Below are positions 43,919 to 53,037 of a stretch of 64,000 nucleotides of DNA, piece by piece. Position 1 is the first letter of the stretch; every line of letters starts with the position of its first letter. This DNA comes from Rikenellaceae bacterium (GTDB taxonomy: Bacteria; Bacteroidota; Bacteroidia; Bacteroidales; Rikenellaceae), in contig JAJBUQ010000004.1 of NCBI GenBank assembly GCA_020860245.1, forward strand, positions 1 to 64,000, in the 5' to 3' direction. Under the pieces are notes generated by a model that did no database searches, was not told where the DNA came from, and worked only from the letters and a program-made list of their open reading frames with translations. A program made the position numbers and the translations under genes.

Positions 43919-45115
43919 TCATTCTGTCAGTCGCTTCTCCCTGTAATACGGTGCGGAAACTATTCCGAAGTATACCGTACTCAGAATATATAAGCCCGAA
44001 CAAAGTGCGAACAACCACTGGAAGTTGAGCTTGTCAATAAAGAATCCGCCCGCTGCGATTCCCAGCCCGATCCCCATATCCCAAAATGTAAAATAGGTGG
44101 CATTCGCAGTTCCACGCTGGTTATGATGGCTGAGGTTTATGAACATGCTTTGGAATGCCGGATTGATATGTCCGTAGCCTGCGCCAGTTAGCAGAGCTAT
44201 CAGATAAAGAAGCGGTACGCTCATAGACTTGAAGACAAACAATGTAAATGATACAATGAGCAATGCGCTGCCTATATATACTACTCTGACGATCTGTCCG
44301 TTGTTTATCGATTTTGCGGAGAAAATTCTCGCACATATAATTCCTATGGAGAGGATAAGGAAGAAGATCCCCGCTTGTCCCGTGAGCCCTATATCTTCAC
44401 AGTAGATCCCTATAAAATTAGAGACCGCTCCGTAGCCGATTTCCTGTATGAATAATAATCCGACGCAAGGGAGAGCCCTGATAAGAATAAATCTGTCGAG
44501 AGACGTTTTAGCTGTCTGGACGTTCTGCCGGACGGGCTTCTTAATGGGTTTTATAAAAATTATGCAGATAAATCCGATAAGGCTTACTGCAAATGACAAA
44601 AGAAATACCGTATCGAATGGATGCTTCCCGAAGAGCCATAATCCGGTGAATGGTCCGGTAGCCATCGCGAGGCTTGCCGCCATACCGTAATATCCGATAC
44701 CCTCCCCGCGACGCTCGGCAGGCATAATATCCACTGCTACCGTACTGCCGCTTACGGTGCATATCCCGAATCCGAATCCGTGAAATATTCTCAAAAGAAT
44801 GAACAGCATCAGCGATGCCGCTATCGCATAACCTGCGAATGCCGCGCAGAAGCATCCGTAACATAATAGATAGAGAGGCTTACGGCTGAATTTATCGACA
44901 AGATATCCGGAAAAAGGACGGATTACCAATGCGGATATCGTATAAAGGGCGATCACGATGCCTGCGACAGTCTCCGTCGTACCCAGATTTGCGATAACGT
45001 AGAACGGAAGCACGGGAACAAGCGTATAGAACGAGAAGAACATCAGTAGATTCGAGATAAACGCGAGAATAAAATCTTTTGTCCAGAGTGCCGGACGGCT
45101 AACGGTCTGTTCCAT
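43919..45115 (-). CDS. MFS transporter
   Basis: A 398-residue major facilitator protein with 12 predicted transmembrane helices. The loop-2 motif is GYLVDKFSRKPLYL (GxLxDrxGrr type), and the repeat halves can be seen at LLMFFSFYTLVPVLPFYVIA and IRALPCVGLLFIQEIGYGAV. This branch exports drugs or sugars in many Bacteroidota; substrate unknown. Its ATG lies within the marR gene (17-base overlap), so the regulator and transporter form one unit. Confidence 0.88.
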   Translation of the reverse strand: MEQTVSRPALWTKDFILAFISNLLMFFSFYTLVPVLPFYVIANLGTTETVAGIVIALYTISALVIRPFSGYLVDKFSRKPLYLLCYGCFCAAFAGYAIAASLMLFILLRIFHGFGFGICTVSGSTVAVDIMPAERRGEGIGYYGMAASLAMATGPFTGLWLFGKHPFDTVFLLSFAVSLIGFICIIFIKPIKKPVRQNVQTAKTSLDRFILIRALPCVGLLFIQEIGYGAVSNFIGIYCEDIGLTGQAGIFFLILSIGIICARIFSAKSINNGQIVRVVYIGSALLIVSFTLFVFKSMSVPLLYLIALLTGAGYGHINPAFQSMFINLSHHNQRGTANATYFTFWDMGIGLGIAAGGFFIDKLNFQWLFALCSGLYILSTVYFGIVSAPYYREKRLTE

Positions 45116-45554
45116 CGATCGATTCCTGTATTAAAAGTTGTTTTAAAGTCCTGCGTAGAGTATCGTGGTCCGTACCTGCAAAGAATATATCGTCGATACT
45201 CTTGGCGATCCTCTTGCCTTCCTCCGCCTTTGCCTCTCCTGCCGGTGTTATTTTAAGTACGAATGCACGATGATCGTTGACATGCGTCTCTTTATAAATT
45301 AAAGATTTGGAGATAAGTGTTTTGACTACGTTGGAGACCATGGCTTTATCCAGTCTCCTACGGGCTGATATCGTCTGCTGGGTTACAAAATCTTCCGTTT
45401 GGCTTAATTCCAGTATTCCTGCCAATATTACGAATTGAATATAAGTAAGATCGACTTTTTTCAGTGCTGAATTGATCAATCGTAGCTTAAGCAGTGAAGC
45501 CTGCATTAGAAGAAAACCGAGCTGTTCGTCAGGTTGTTCGATAGTATTCGCCAT
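45099..45554 (-). CDS. MarR-family transcriptional regulator
   Basis: From ATG 45554 a 151-residue winged-helix regulator. ALKKVDLTYIQFVILAGILE is the first part of the fold, ISARRRLDKAMVSNVVKTLI the recognition helix region, and VNDHRAFVLKITPAGEAKAE the wing with the conserved D-R. MarR proteins repress their own operon and release DNA on binding phenolic or other ligands. It is the first gene of a marR-MFS operon and has a promoter overlapped by a near-palindrome. A longer frame from 45611 lacks ATG and would start upstream of the predicted promoter. Confidence 0.88.
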   Translation of the reverse strand: MANTIEQPDEQLGFLLMQASLLKLRLINSALKKVDLTYIQFVILAGILELSQTEDFVTQQTISARRRLDKAMVSNVVKTLISKSLIYKETHVNDHRAFVLKITPAGEAKAEEGKRIAKSIDDIFFAGTDHDTLRRTLKQLLIQESIDGTDR

Positions 45555-45572
45555 ACCGGAAAAATTATCCGG

Positions 45573-45613
45573 CAAATATAGTTGATGTTTAAAGCGTTTG
45601 CAAATTTTCAAAC
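45573..45613 (-). promoter_or_regulatory. marR promoter with candidate MarR operator
   Basis: On the minus strand TTTG (45604-45601), 20-base spacer, TATATTTG (45580-45573) gives both boxes of a Bacteroidetes promoter. The -33 box lies in GTTTGAAAATTTGCAAAC (45613-45596), an imperfect palindrome of 18 bases, typical of MarR operators in size and position. Confidence 0.7.
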
Positions 45614-45711
45614 TTCCCGGACTATTACGGATTATATATACATGATGTCCGGTCTATACAGAATTTTTGAAATAATCGACTTAGTCCAAACTAATTTACT
45701 ACTCTAACGTT

Positions 45712-45719
45712 TAACTTTG
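45712..45719 (+). promoter_or_regulatory. Promoter -7 box directly before hydE
   Basis: TAACTTTG ends only 4 bases before the hydE ATG at 45724, so transcription would begin at or next to the start codon. Either the message is leaderless or this box is not the real promoter. No clear -33 TTTG is seen. Confidence 0.5.
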
Positions 45720-45723
45720 CACG

Positions 45724-46805
45724 ATGAAGAATTTTAAGGATATTCTGAACAGCAATTCATTTGACAGAGACGATATTGTCCGCATGCTGTCCGCTCAGGG
45801 GGAAGAATACTCTATTCTTATGGCTGAATCCGCATCCGTGAGCGAAGAGGTGTTTGGTAAAAAAATCTGGTTCAGAGGATTGATAGAATTTTCCAATATA
45901 TGCGTTAAGGACTGTTTCTACTGCGGTATCCGTCGGAGCAACCGGAATATCAATCGATACTCTTTGACTGACGGGGAGATATTGTCCGCCGCCCGGTTCG
46001 CTCATGAGAATGGTTACGGATCTGTGGTTCTTCAGGGCGGAGAGATCAGGACTAAAAGGTTCGCCGACAGGATTACGTCGCTCGTAAGATCGATAAAGCA
46101 AATGAGTGACGGTAGACTCGGGATCACCCTGTCGCTCGGAGAGCAGGATAAAGAGATATATCGGGAGTGGTTCGATGCCGGAGCGCACCGTTATCTTCTG
46201 CGCGTAGAGACCTCTAACCCCGGACTTTATTCTGTTATTCACCCGCACGACTGTCTGCACAGATTCGATAAACGCGTGGACTGCCTGAACCATCTTAAGG
46301 AGATCGGTTATCAGACAGGTACGGGAGTTATGATAGGACTCCCTGGCCAGACTGTTGAGGACCTTGCGGACGATATATTGTTCTTTAAACGCGTAGACGT
46401 CGATATGGTGGGTATGGGGCCGTATATCGAACACTCCGATACTCCATTGTATGGACGCCGCAGCATACTACTTACCCTCGGAGAGAGATTCACGCCACCC
46501 TTAAAATGATTGCCGTCCTGCGGATAGTTATGAAAGATATAAATATTGCCGCTGCAACTGCGCTGCAGGCGATCGACCCGCTGGGAAGGGAGAAGGGGGT
46601 CAAAGCAGGAGCCAATATCGTGATGCCGAATATAACCCCCGGATCATACCGTAACGATTATTTCTTATATGAAAATAAGCCCTGTGTGGATGAGGAACCG
46701 GAGGAATGTCTCGGTTGCCTCGATGCGAGGTTCTCGATGACCGGGCATAAAGTGATATATGGCGATTGGGGTGATTCCATACATTTTAAGAAAAAAGATC
46801 GATAA
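45724..46805 (+). pseudogene. hydE: HydE, [FeFe]-hydrogenase maturase radical SAM enzyme, frameshifted
   Basis: The first frame (45724-46509) holds the radical SAM cluster motif CVKDCFYC (residues 60-67) after WFRGLIEFSN, then LQGGEIRTKRFADR, LSLGEQDKEIYREWFDAGAH, LRVETSNPGLY and GTGVMIGLPGQTVEDLA, all HydE hallmarks. It ends abruptly at TGA 46507-46509 after GERFTPPLK. The remaining C-terminus is in the frame used from about 46491: HATLKMIAVLRIVMKDINIA, TALQAIDPLGREKG, NIVMPNITPGSYR, and ends at 46805. A one- or two-base indel near 46485-46495 explains both. Intact length would be about 360 residues. hydF and hydG are not adjacent. Confidence 0.87.
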
Positions 46806-46922
46806 ACATGGAAATTTTATCCTAAAATGTCAAAATCGTAATCATAATGTTTAAAATGGGAATTGACGGGTAAATAAATAATCCGGAAATTTGCTCCCTG
46901 ATTTTATAATCTAATATAAATT

Positions 46923-48629
46923 ATGATGAAAAACCTTTTATTCAAATTGGCAATGTTAATGGTGCCGGTTACCATGATTTTCAGTTTTTATTCGTGCAGC
47001 GACGACGATGATGTCGATGAAGTACAGTATCCTACCAATATTCTCACCTTCGTGTTCGAAGATGCGGAGTATATCGCGTCACAGCCGGTGATCGATCAAG
47101 AAGCCGGAACGATAAAATTTGTGGTTAATTCCGATGCTCCCAAAGAAGAACTGCTCCTTACCCCTACCATCACTATCTCCTCTGATTGCACAGTCTCTCC
47201 TGCGTCGGGAGAAGAGGTGGACTTTGCCGGAGAAGGGGTGGTTTATACGGTGTCTTCCACCCTCTCGAAAGATTCTAAAAATTACACGGTATCTTATACC
47301 CGCAACGCGTACTCCGATGCCGCTATACTCGAATTGAGATTCGAAGACGAAGTAGTTATCGACAGGGATAATATCGTAATACCGGAAGAAGGAACCGATA
47401 TCGTATTCCATGTCGCTTCGTCAGCGGAGCAGTCTCAACTAAAAGCGCTTACACCGGTATTTACCGTGTCCGAAGGAGCTGTTGTGGTATTTGACGGAAC
47501 TGTCGTAGAGGAAGGCGACACGTTCGACTTCTCAGGGGATCCGCTTTTATTTACCGTAGTGTCGGAGAACGGAGAGAATGAAACGGAGTATACCATCGGT
47601 GCGGTAATTCTTAACGGAGACGCATTGATACAATCGTTGGTAATCGAGGATCCGGACGGCATAGTAGTTTTACAGCCTGAATTTACGGAACTCGACTTCG
47701 ATATAGTGTTTTATATCGACGATGAAGCAACCGTAGATCAAATAGCCAACCTCTATCCGGTAATAACACTGCCTGTGGGTGCGGTGATGACAGAAATTCC
47801 CGACAGGCCGTTCGCAGGGGCGGAAGCTGTGGAATTCACCGTAACTTCCGAGGATGAGACCGAATCTAACGATTATACAATCAGGTACATGAGAGCCAAT
47901 TCCGTGGCTTACGACTTTGAAGAGTGGGAAACCAAAAGATATCTTCTTGTTTCATGGCTTGCACCGACAGGATGGGCGACAAATAACGAAGCGATGGCTA
48001 ATTACTCTTCGAGCTACCGAAACACACACGGATGGTCCATTACACGAAGTGAAGACAGTCGTTCCGGTTACGCACTTAAACTCGAAACAAACGAAAGCCT
48101 CAATCCCGGAGGACTGGCAGCTTCGCAAGTTCCCGGTGTTACTGCCGCAAGTGTTTATCTGGGTGATTTTTCAGCTCTTCGCGGTATAGGCGGAGATTCG
48201 ATGCAGACGACGCACTTCGGAGTGGAATATGCACACAATCCTCTCAAAGTTACAGGATATTACAAATACACCCCTGGCCCAGTGTTCTACAATAACAAAG
48301 AGATCGATCCATCCGGAAGGGCGGATATGATGGCGGTAACCGCTGTATTGTTTGAAAAATCGGAAGAAAACAACTGGCTGGACGGCAGTCAGATCAACGA
48401 TAATTCGGACAAGATTGTCGCATTCGGACAGTTTACGAGCGGAGAGGAAGTTACGGAATATAAATTCTTCGAAGTCAACTTCGACTGGAAGGATGGACGT
48501 TCGTATGATCCGGAGCAGGAATATATGATCTCAATAGTCTTCTCGTCGAGCGCGGACGGAGCTAATTTTAATGCTGCGCCGGAGAGTCAGCTCTATATAG
48601 ACGATGTCAAACTATATTATCTCGATTAA
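46923..48629 (+). CDS. Surface lipoprotein with repeated Ig-like domains and PCMD-type C-terminus
   Basis: A 568-residue lipoprotein: signal LAMLMVPVTMIFSFYSC followed by acidic SDDDDVDE. Residues 40-325 contain three similar beta-domains (each ending VVYTVSS...NYTVSYT, LLFTVVS...EYTIGA, VEFTVTS...DYTIRY) of the DUF5018 type. Residues about 330-568 begin YDFEEWE and contain GGLAASQVPGVTAASVYLGD and VTGYYKYTPGPVFYNNKE, matching the putative carbohydrate metabolism domain (PCMD) seen in polysaccharide-related surface proteins of Bacteroidota. Binding of glycans at the cell surface is the expected role. No SusCD pair is nearby. Confidence 0.8.
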   Translation: MMKNLLFKLAMLMVPVTMIFSFYSCSDDDDVDEVQYPTNILTFVFEDAEYIASQPVIDQEAGTIKFVVNSDAPKEELLLTPTITISSDCTVSPASGEEVDFAGEGVVYTVSSTLSKDSKNYTVSYTRNAYSDAAILELRFEDEVVIDRDNIVIPEEGTDIVFHVASSAEQSQLKALTPVFTVSEGAVVVFDGTVVEEGDTFDFSGDPLLFTVVSENGENETEYTIGAVILNGDALIQSLVIEDPDGIVVLQPEFTELDFDIVFYIDDEATVDQIANLYPVITLPVGAVMTEIPDRPFAGAEAVEFTVTSEDETESNDYTIRYMRANSVAYDFEEWETKRYLLVSWLAPTGWATNNEAMANYSSSYRNTHGWSITRSEDSRSGYALKLETNESLNPGGLAASQVPGVTAASVYLGDFSALRGIGGDSMQTTHFGVEYAHNPLKVTGYYKYTPGPVFYNNKEIDPSGRADMMAVTAVLFEKSEENNWLDGSQINDNSDKIVAFGQFTSGEEVTEYKFFEVNFDWKDGRSYDPEQEYMISIVFSSSADGANFNAAPESQLYIDDVKLYYLD

Positions 48630-48656
48630 TTAATTCGGCATAAAATTTTTAAAGTT

Positions 48657-48690
48657 AAACATCTACGGAATTAACCGTAGATGTTTTTAT
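48657..48690 (+). terminator. Intrinsic terminator of the PCMD lipoprotein gene
   Basis: AAACATCTACGG, 6-base loop, CCGTAGATGTTT (48657-48686) followed by TT. The stem has 12 bp. Confidence 0.9.
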
Positions 48691-48930
48691 TTGTCTTGTC
48701 CGGAATATATGTCAAGTAAAGTCAGTGTAATATTTAATACGGATATTAATCTGCAAATCATATCGGATCTATTGCGAAAGAATTATCCAGTGAATATTAT
48801 TCGTGTCGTTATGTGCGGGAAGTTTCTCAATAGAGGCTGTTTGTCGGATCCGTTCGTGTATCATGTCGGATATAGTAGCATTCTTACACTTCGTACACAA
48901 ATAAATAATATATTTTAATTGAGAAATATG

Positions 48931-48967
48931 AAAAAACGCCTAACCGTTTATTCTCAAACGATTAGGC
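48931..48967 (-). terminator. Displaced original terminator of tRNA-Leu
   Basis: On the minus strand GCCTAATCGTTT (48967-48956), short loop, AAACGGTTAGGC (48949-48938), then GTTTTTTC. It lies 11 bases outside the left att copy, at the same position relative to the tRNA 3' end as the terminator at 59937-59962. It is probably the chromosomal terminator separated from its tRNA by the island. Confidence 0.75.
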
Positions 48968-48977
48968 ATTTTAAATG

Positions 48978-48996
48978 GTGCCCAGGATGAGACTCG
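48978..48996. repeat. attL, duplicate of the tRNA-Leu 3' end
   Basis: GTGCCCAGGATGAGACTCG, identical to the tRNA-Leu 3' terminal region at 59970-59988 except T for C at 48988. Confidence 0.88.
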
Positions 48997-49116
48997 CAGA
49001 ATACAAAACCACCCAAAACTTTAAAATCAAAATAATTTTTTATTATTCTATATATTAGCTGTTTACGTTTGTTTTGTTTGAATTGCTTTTGAAGCAAATT
49101 TGATCATTTTTGCAAT

Positions 49117-49136
49117 TTGCGGTCGCGGTGCGGTCG
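49117..49136. repeat. 20-base direct repeat near the left end of the island
   Basis: TTGCGGTCGCGGTGCGGTCG, repeated exactly at 59902-59921. It contains internal GCGGTCG copies. It sits between attL and the integrase start and is a candidate arm-type site for integrase or a directionality factor (inference). Confidence 0.8.
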
Positions 49137-49167
49137 CAGAAATTTGTTAGTTCAGAAACTATTACCT

Positions 49168-50577
49168 ATGTTTGCCATGAAGAAAAACTTTTATTTTATG
49201 GCGGCTACAACATATTTACTCACCAAAACAGCTAACAGCGCGGGAGAGTGCCAAATCATTTTGCGCACTTATATTCGACATGACTACCGTATGCGAATCC
49301 AATCCCGTATCTGGATAAACCCTAAGCGTTGGGGTAAAAAGAATTCTATCACTATTCCCGCTACCCCCGGAGAAGAACAGGAACAGCTGATCGAAAAGAA
49401 AGAATTACTATTAAAACTGACCCGGTACATAGAAGATGAACTTAAGCATGTAGAAGATAAAAGTTCCTTAGATCGGACGTGGGGAGAGAAGAAAGTAGCG
49501 GCATTTTATAAACCCGCCAAAGCAACTAAAGAACGAGTTAAAGATTTTTTCGACATCGCTGCAGATTATCTTACCAAACATAAGCTGTCGGAATCGCGCA
49601 TCAAGCATTTTAATGTTCTTATCCGTTGCATAAAACGGTACGAGCTATATAAACGGGCCACGGGTAGCCGGTCTTTCAAATTAAATATAGCTACTCTATC
49701 ATACGACCAGCTTGCGGATATTGAATACTTTCTAACTAATGAGCGGGAAGTTTTTAAATCACATCCCGAAATATACGATGCCATTCCGTATTTGACAAAA
49801 CAGTCCAAAAAGACTTACAAGCCCAAAAAAGAGAGCGACAAACTTAAAGGAATGCCGAAAGAGCGCGGACAGAACTACATCTCTGATATGATGACAAGGT
49901 TCCGGTCTTTCATAATCTGGGCGAATGACAACGAATATACCACTAATAATCCTTTCAAAAACTACTCTGTCGGTGAAAGCGTGTACGGTACGCCTATCTA
50001 TATAAGCAACGATGAGAGAAAAAAACTCTATGAGACCGATATGTCGGATATTCCCTCGGTTGCCGTTCAACGTGATATTTTTGTTTTTCAATGCTTGATC
50101 GGTTGCCGAGTTAGTGACCTCTATAAATTTACATGGAAGAATGTTATTAACGGAGCCATTGAGTATATCCCTAAGAAAACCCGCGAAGATAGGGTGCAAA
50201 CCGTCCGAGTCCCATTGAGCGACACGGCCAAAGAAATTTTGGAACGTTACCGTGATCCGCACAGGGAAAGTCTTTTGCCTTTTATTTCATCGCAGAAATA
50301 TAACGACAATATTAAGGAGGCTTTTAAGAAAGCAGATCTTGACCGAATGGTTAAGGTCATCGACCAACGGACACGGCAGGAAGTTCAAAAGCCGATTTAT
50401 GAGGTCGCGTCTTCGCACATGGCCCGGAGAAGTTTCATCGGGAACATTTATAAGCAGGTGAAAGATCCTAACCTGGTCGGGGCGTTGAGCGGCCACAAAG
50501 AGGGGAGTAAGGCTTTCGCGCGTTACCGCGATATCGACGAGGATATGAAAAAAGAGTTGATAGGATTTTTGGAATAA
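49168..50577 (+). CDS. Tyrosine recombinase (island integrase)
   Basis: From ATG 49168 about 469 residues. The N-terminal arm-binding part is ECQIILRTYIRHDYRMRIQS...WINPKRWG, the core-binding domain spans roughly 130-260, and the catalytic domain has LIGCRVSDLYKFTW (Arg I), HMARRSFIGNIYKQ (His-x-x-Arg) and LSGHKEGSKAFARYRDI (His and nucleophile Tyr). Enzymes of this type insert Bacteroidota islands into tRNA genes. It starts 170 bases from attL and is transcribed inward. The longer frame beginning at 49117 is a TTG inside the direct repeat and is not preferred. Confidence 0.93.
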   Translation: MFAMKKNFYFMAATTYLLTKTANSAGECQIILRTYIRHDYRMRIQSRIWINPKRWGKKNSITIPATPGEEQEQLIEKKELLLKLTRYIEDELKHVEDKSSLDRTWGEKKVAAFYKPAKATKERVKDFFDIAADYLTKHKLSESRIKHFNVLIRCIKRYELYKRATGSRSFKLNIATLSYDQLADIEYFLTNEREVFKSHPEIYDAIPYLTKQSKKTYKPKKESDKLKGMPKERGQNYISDMMTRFRSFIIWANDNEYTTNNPFKNYSVGESVYGTPIYISNDERKKLYETDMSDIPSVAVQRDIFVFQCLIGCRVSDLYKFTWKNVINGAIEYIPKKTREDRVQTVRVPLSDTAKEILERYRDPHRESLLPFISSQKYNDNIKEAFKKADLDRMVKVIDQRTRQEVQKPIYEVASSHMARRSFIGNIYKQVKDPNLVGALSGHKEGSKAFARYRDIDEDMKKELIGFLE

Positions 50578-50625
50578 AGCCATGCAATCATTTAATTACA
50601 ACAATTTTTAAACATTCCAGGTAAT

Positions 50626-51600
50626 ATGAGCATAGAAGAAATTATTCTATATCAAACTCCAGATGGCAATACCGAACTTGATGTTACAATTGAGGGTGAA
50701 ACAGTTTGGCTTTCTATGAATCAACTTGCAACTCTTTTTGATAAGGATAAATCTGTTATTTCTCGACACATATCTAATGTCTTTAAAGAGGGAGAGTTAG
50801 AAAGAGATTCAGTTGTTGCAAAAAATGCAACAACTGCTACCGACGGTAAAACATATCTTGTAGATTATTATAATCTTGATGTTATTATATCCGTCGGCTA
50901 TCGTGTTAAATCACAGCGAGGTACTCAATTCCGCATATGGGCTAACCGTGTACTGAAAGAGTATCTTGTTAAAGGGTATGCAATAAATCATAAAATCCAG
51001 TCCGAGCAACTGGAGGAGATGAAAAATGCGGTACGCTTGATCTCGAATGTTCTCGATTCGCAATCCTTATCCGGGGATGAGGCAACCGGTTTACTAAAAG
51101 TTATCCGCGATTATACATATGCGCTCGATACTTTGGATCGTTACGACTATCAGGAACTCACTATTGAGAATACCACCATTGAAGAACCGTTCCGGGCCAC
51201 ATACGAATCGGCCATGAAAGCTATCGGGGAATTGCGGGTTAAATTTGGTAGTGGCGGTTTGTTCGGTAACGAAAAGGACGGCTCGTTTAAAAGCTCTATC
51301 AATACTATTTATCAAACATTCGACGGACAGGAACTATATCCGAGCATCGAGGAAAAGGCGGCAATGCTCCTTTATCTAATCGTAAAAAATCATTCATTCT
51401 CCGATGGGAATAAGCGTATAGCCGCGTTCCTGTTCTTATGGTTTCTCGAAAAGAACGGTATCTTATACCGACAGGATTCGACACAGCTAATTGCCAATAA
51501 TACGCTTGTCGCCCTTACATTGATGATAGCCGAGAGTAATCCGGAAGAGATGGATGCTATGGTAAAAGTCGTTGTGAATCTGATTAATAAGTGCAATTAA
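50626..51600 (+). CDS. RhuM-Fic/Doc fusion protein
   Basis: A 324-residue protein in two parts. Residues 1-125 match the RhuM (virulence-associated) family: ETVWLSMNQLATLFDKDKSV, GKTYLVDYYNLDVIISVGYR and GTQFRIWANRVLKEYLVKGY. Residues about 180-324 are a Fic/Doc domain with the active-site motif HSFSDGNKRIAAFLF (256-270). Fic-fold enzymes transfer AMP or phosphate to target proteins; the GNKR rather than GNGR form is of the Doc-like kind that can phosphorylate. No separate antitoxin is obvious beside it, unless the following Bro-N fragment is what remains of a partner. Confidence 0.87.
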   Translation: MSIEEIILYQTPDGNTELDVTIEGETVWLSMNQLATLFDKDKSVISRHISNVFKEGELERDSVVAKNATTATDGKTYLVDYYNLDVIISVGYRVKSQRGTQFRIWANRVLKEYLVKGYAINHKIQSEQLEEMKNAVRLISNVLDSQSLSGDEATGLLKVIRDYTYALDTLDRYDYQELTIENTTIEEPFRATYESAMKAIGELRVKFGSGGLFGNEKDGSFKSSINTIYQTFDGQELYPSIEEKAAMLLYLIVKNHSFSDGNKRIAAFLFLWFLEKNGILYRQDSTQLIANNTLVALTLMIAESNPEEMDAMVKVVVNLINKCN

Positions 51601-51625
51601 ATATACTATTAACCTAAAATAAGCC

Positions 51626-51883
51626 ATGACAAAGACCGATGCTATAAAAATTTTCGAGGACAAGAAAGTCCGCTCCGTTTGGGATGCAGATCAGGAGAAA
51701 TGGTATATATCAATAGTTGATGTAGTGGGTGTGATTACTGAAAGTGCGAACCCGAATAACTATTGGAAAATTCTGAAAAACAGGCTGAAGAAAGAGGGAA
51801 GTGAGTTGGTTACAAATTGTAACCAACTGAAAATGCAGTCCGCCGCCGGCAAGTTTTATAAAACCGATGTGGCTGAAGGATAA
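51626..51883 (+). pseudogene. Bro-N/antirepressor-type protein, C-terminally truncated
   Basis: An 85-residue frame reading KIFEDKKVRSVWDADQEKWY, VVDVVGVITESANPNNYWKI and LKKEGSELVTNCNQLKMQSA, the N-terminal Bro-N domain of a common Bacteroidota mobile-element protein of about 280 residues. After GKFYKTDVA the usual continuation is missing and the frame ends in EG-stop. The C-terminal two thirds have been deleted. Function of the family is unknown, probably DNA-related. Confidence 0.75.
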
Positions 51884-51927
51884 ATAGCGGTTGTTAATTT
51901 CCTACATTACAGCTATATTTAGGCGAA

Positions 51928-52533
51928 ATGGTAAAGAAAGACAAATATATCCCGTGGGTTGGAGCAGGAATCGCCGCATTGATTTTAGCTTCTATCGGTC
52001 GCTATATTGCTTTACGTAACGATGCAGATACCGACACGGCTAATCTCGTATTTATTATTGTTCTGGTCAGTATTTGTCTGCTTTATGTGCTTTGCATTGA
52101 AGTTTTGGAGCCTATTTTCAAAGCGGTATTAAAACGCATTAAAGTAATACCTAAGTATCGGCCGTCATTATCGGAAGATTCCGAATTGAGAAAAAAGATC
52201 GATTCTTTTTGTAGATATTCCGATGAAGTTTTAAATGGCTATGTCCCGGAAGCCGACTTAACTTTATTGTATCGCTATATAGAGCAGTATGCTCAGGGGT
52301 GTTACGATGACATTCATCAAAAAATTAACACTACCGGACTTGATAATTTTGAATTATATCATTACGGTTGGAATATTTGGAATCATTTTGATGTAATGCT
52401 TCAGCCCGAAACAGCCGATTGGCTTATAAAAGTATTTGTGCAATTGGACGGTTCAAAGAGAAGTATCTACAAAAAATTCAAAAATGATGAACGGGTTACA
52501 TATAAAATTCCGATAGAGCCGAACATCAAATAG
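51928..52533 (+). CDS. Membrane protein of unknown function
   Basis: A 201-residue protein with two N-terminal transmembrane helices (WVGAGIAALILASIGRYIAL and LVFIIVLVSICLLYVLCIEV) and a cytoplasmic, mainly helical remainder containing HYGWNIWNHFDVMLQPETAD WLIKVF. I do not recognise a family; proteins like this are frequent cargo of Bacteroidota mobile elements. It is followed by an intrinsic terminator. Confidence 0.7.
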   Translation: MVKKDKYIPWVGAGIAALILASIGRYIALRNDADTDTANLVFIIVLVSICLLYVLCIEVLEPIFKAVLKRIKVIPKYRPSLSEDSELRKKIDSFCRYSDEVLNGYVPEADLTLLYRYIEQYAQGCYDDIHQKINTTGLDNFELYHYGWNIWNHFDVMLQPETADWLIKVFVQLDGSKRSIYKKFKNDERVTYKIPIEPNIK

Positions 52534-52556
52534 AATTATATTAAATCATTATGAAA

Positions 52557-52585
52557 GGGATTTACAGAAATGTAAATCCCCTTTT
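52557..52585 (+). terminator. Intrinsic terminator
   Basis: GGGATTTAC, 6-base loop, GTAAATCCC (52557-52580) followed by CTTTT, 24 bases after the stop of the membrane-protein gene. Confidence 0.85.
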
Positions 52586-52731
52586 GCGTTTATATACATC
52601 AAAATCAAAAGTTTATAATGGGATTTTGAGTCTCCCAAGAAAATCTTTTTCCCCGAAAAATCTCCTAATACTATTGCCGTCGGAACCGAGCGAAAATCGT
52701 TCGGAGAATTAATTTCTAAATAGTATTTACC

Positions 52732-53037
52732 ATGAATGTAAAAGATTTAATCCGCTCCGGGGCAAATGTTAGCGTAACGGTCGGACTCGAAGATCTGCGG
52801 GAAATTTTTAAAGAGGTAGCCGGAACCCTAAAACCGGTCAGGCAGGAACCGTTGCCGGAGGAGTTTCTATCGAGAAAAGAAGTGCTTGCGATTCTCAAAA
52901 TAGATTCCTCCACTCTATGGAATTGGGAACGGACAGGCTATATCAAATCTTATCCATTCGGAGGACGGAAACGATACAAGCAGGCAGATGTTGAATCTAT
53001 CCGCACAGGTAAAAAAGGAGTAAATAATGGGAAGTAA
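52732..53037 (+). CDS. Helix-turn-helix (excisionase/MerR-like) DNA-binding protein
   Basis: A 101-residue protein whose second half is an HTH_17-type winged helix: FLSRKEVLAILKIDSSTLWN WERTGYIKSYPFGGRKRYKQ ADVESI. In Bacteroidota islands such proteins act as excisionase or as regulators of replication and excision genes. Its end overlaps the primase fragment by 11 bases, matching the usual HTH-primase order. Its partner is broken, so its present role is uncertain. Confidence 0.82.
   Translation: MNVKDLIRSGANVSVTVGLEDLREIFKEVAGTLKPVRQEPLPEEFLSRKEVLAILKIDSSTLWNWERTGYIKSYPFGGRKRYKQADVESIRTGKKGVNNGK

Noticed and set aside
48691-48918. 75-codon plus-strand open frame after the PCMD lipoprotein
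   Set aside because: Begins right at a terminator, has no recognisable motif and ends before the tRNA terminator; probably chance.
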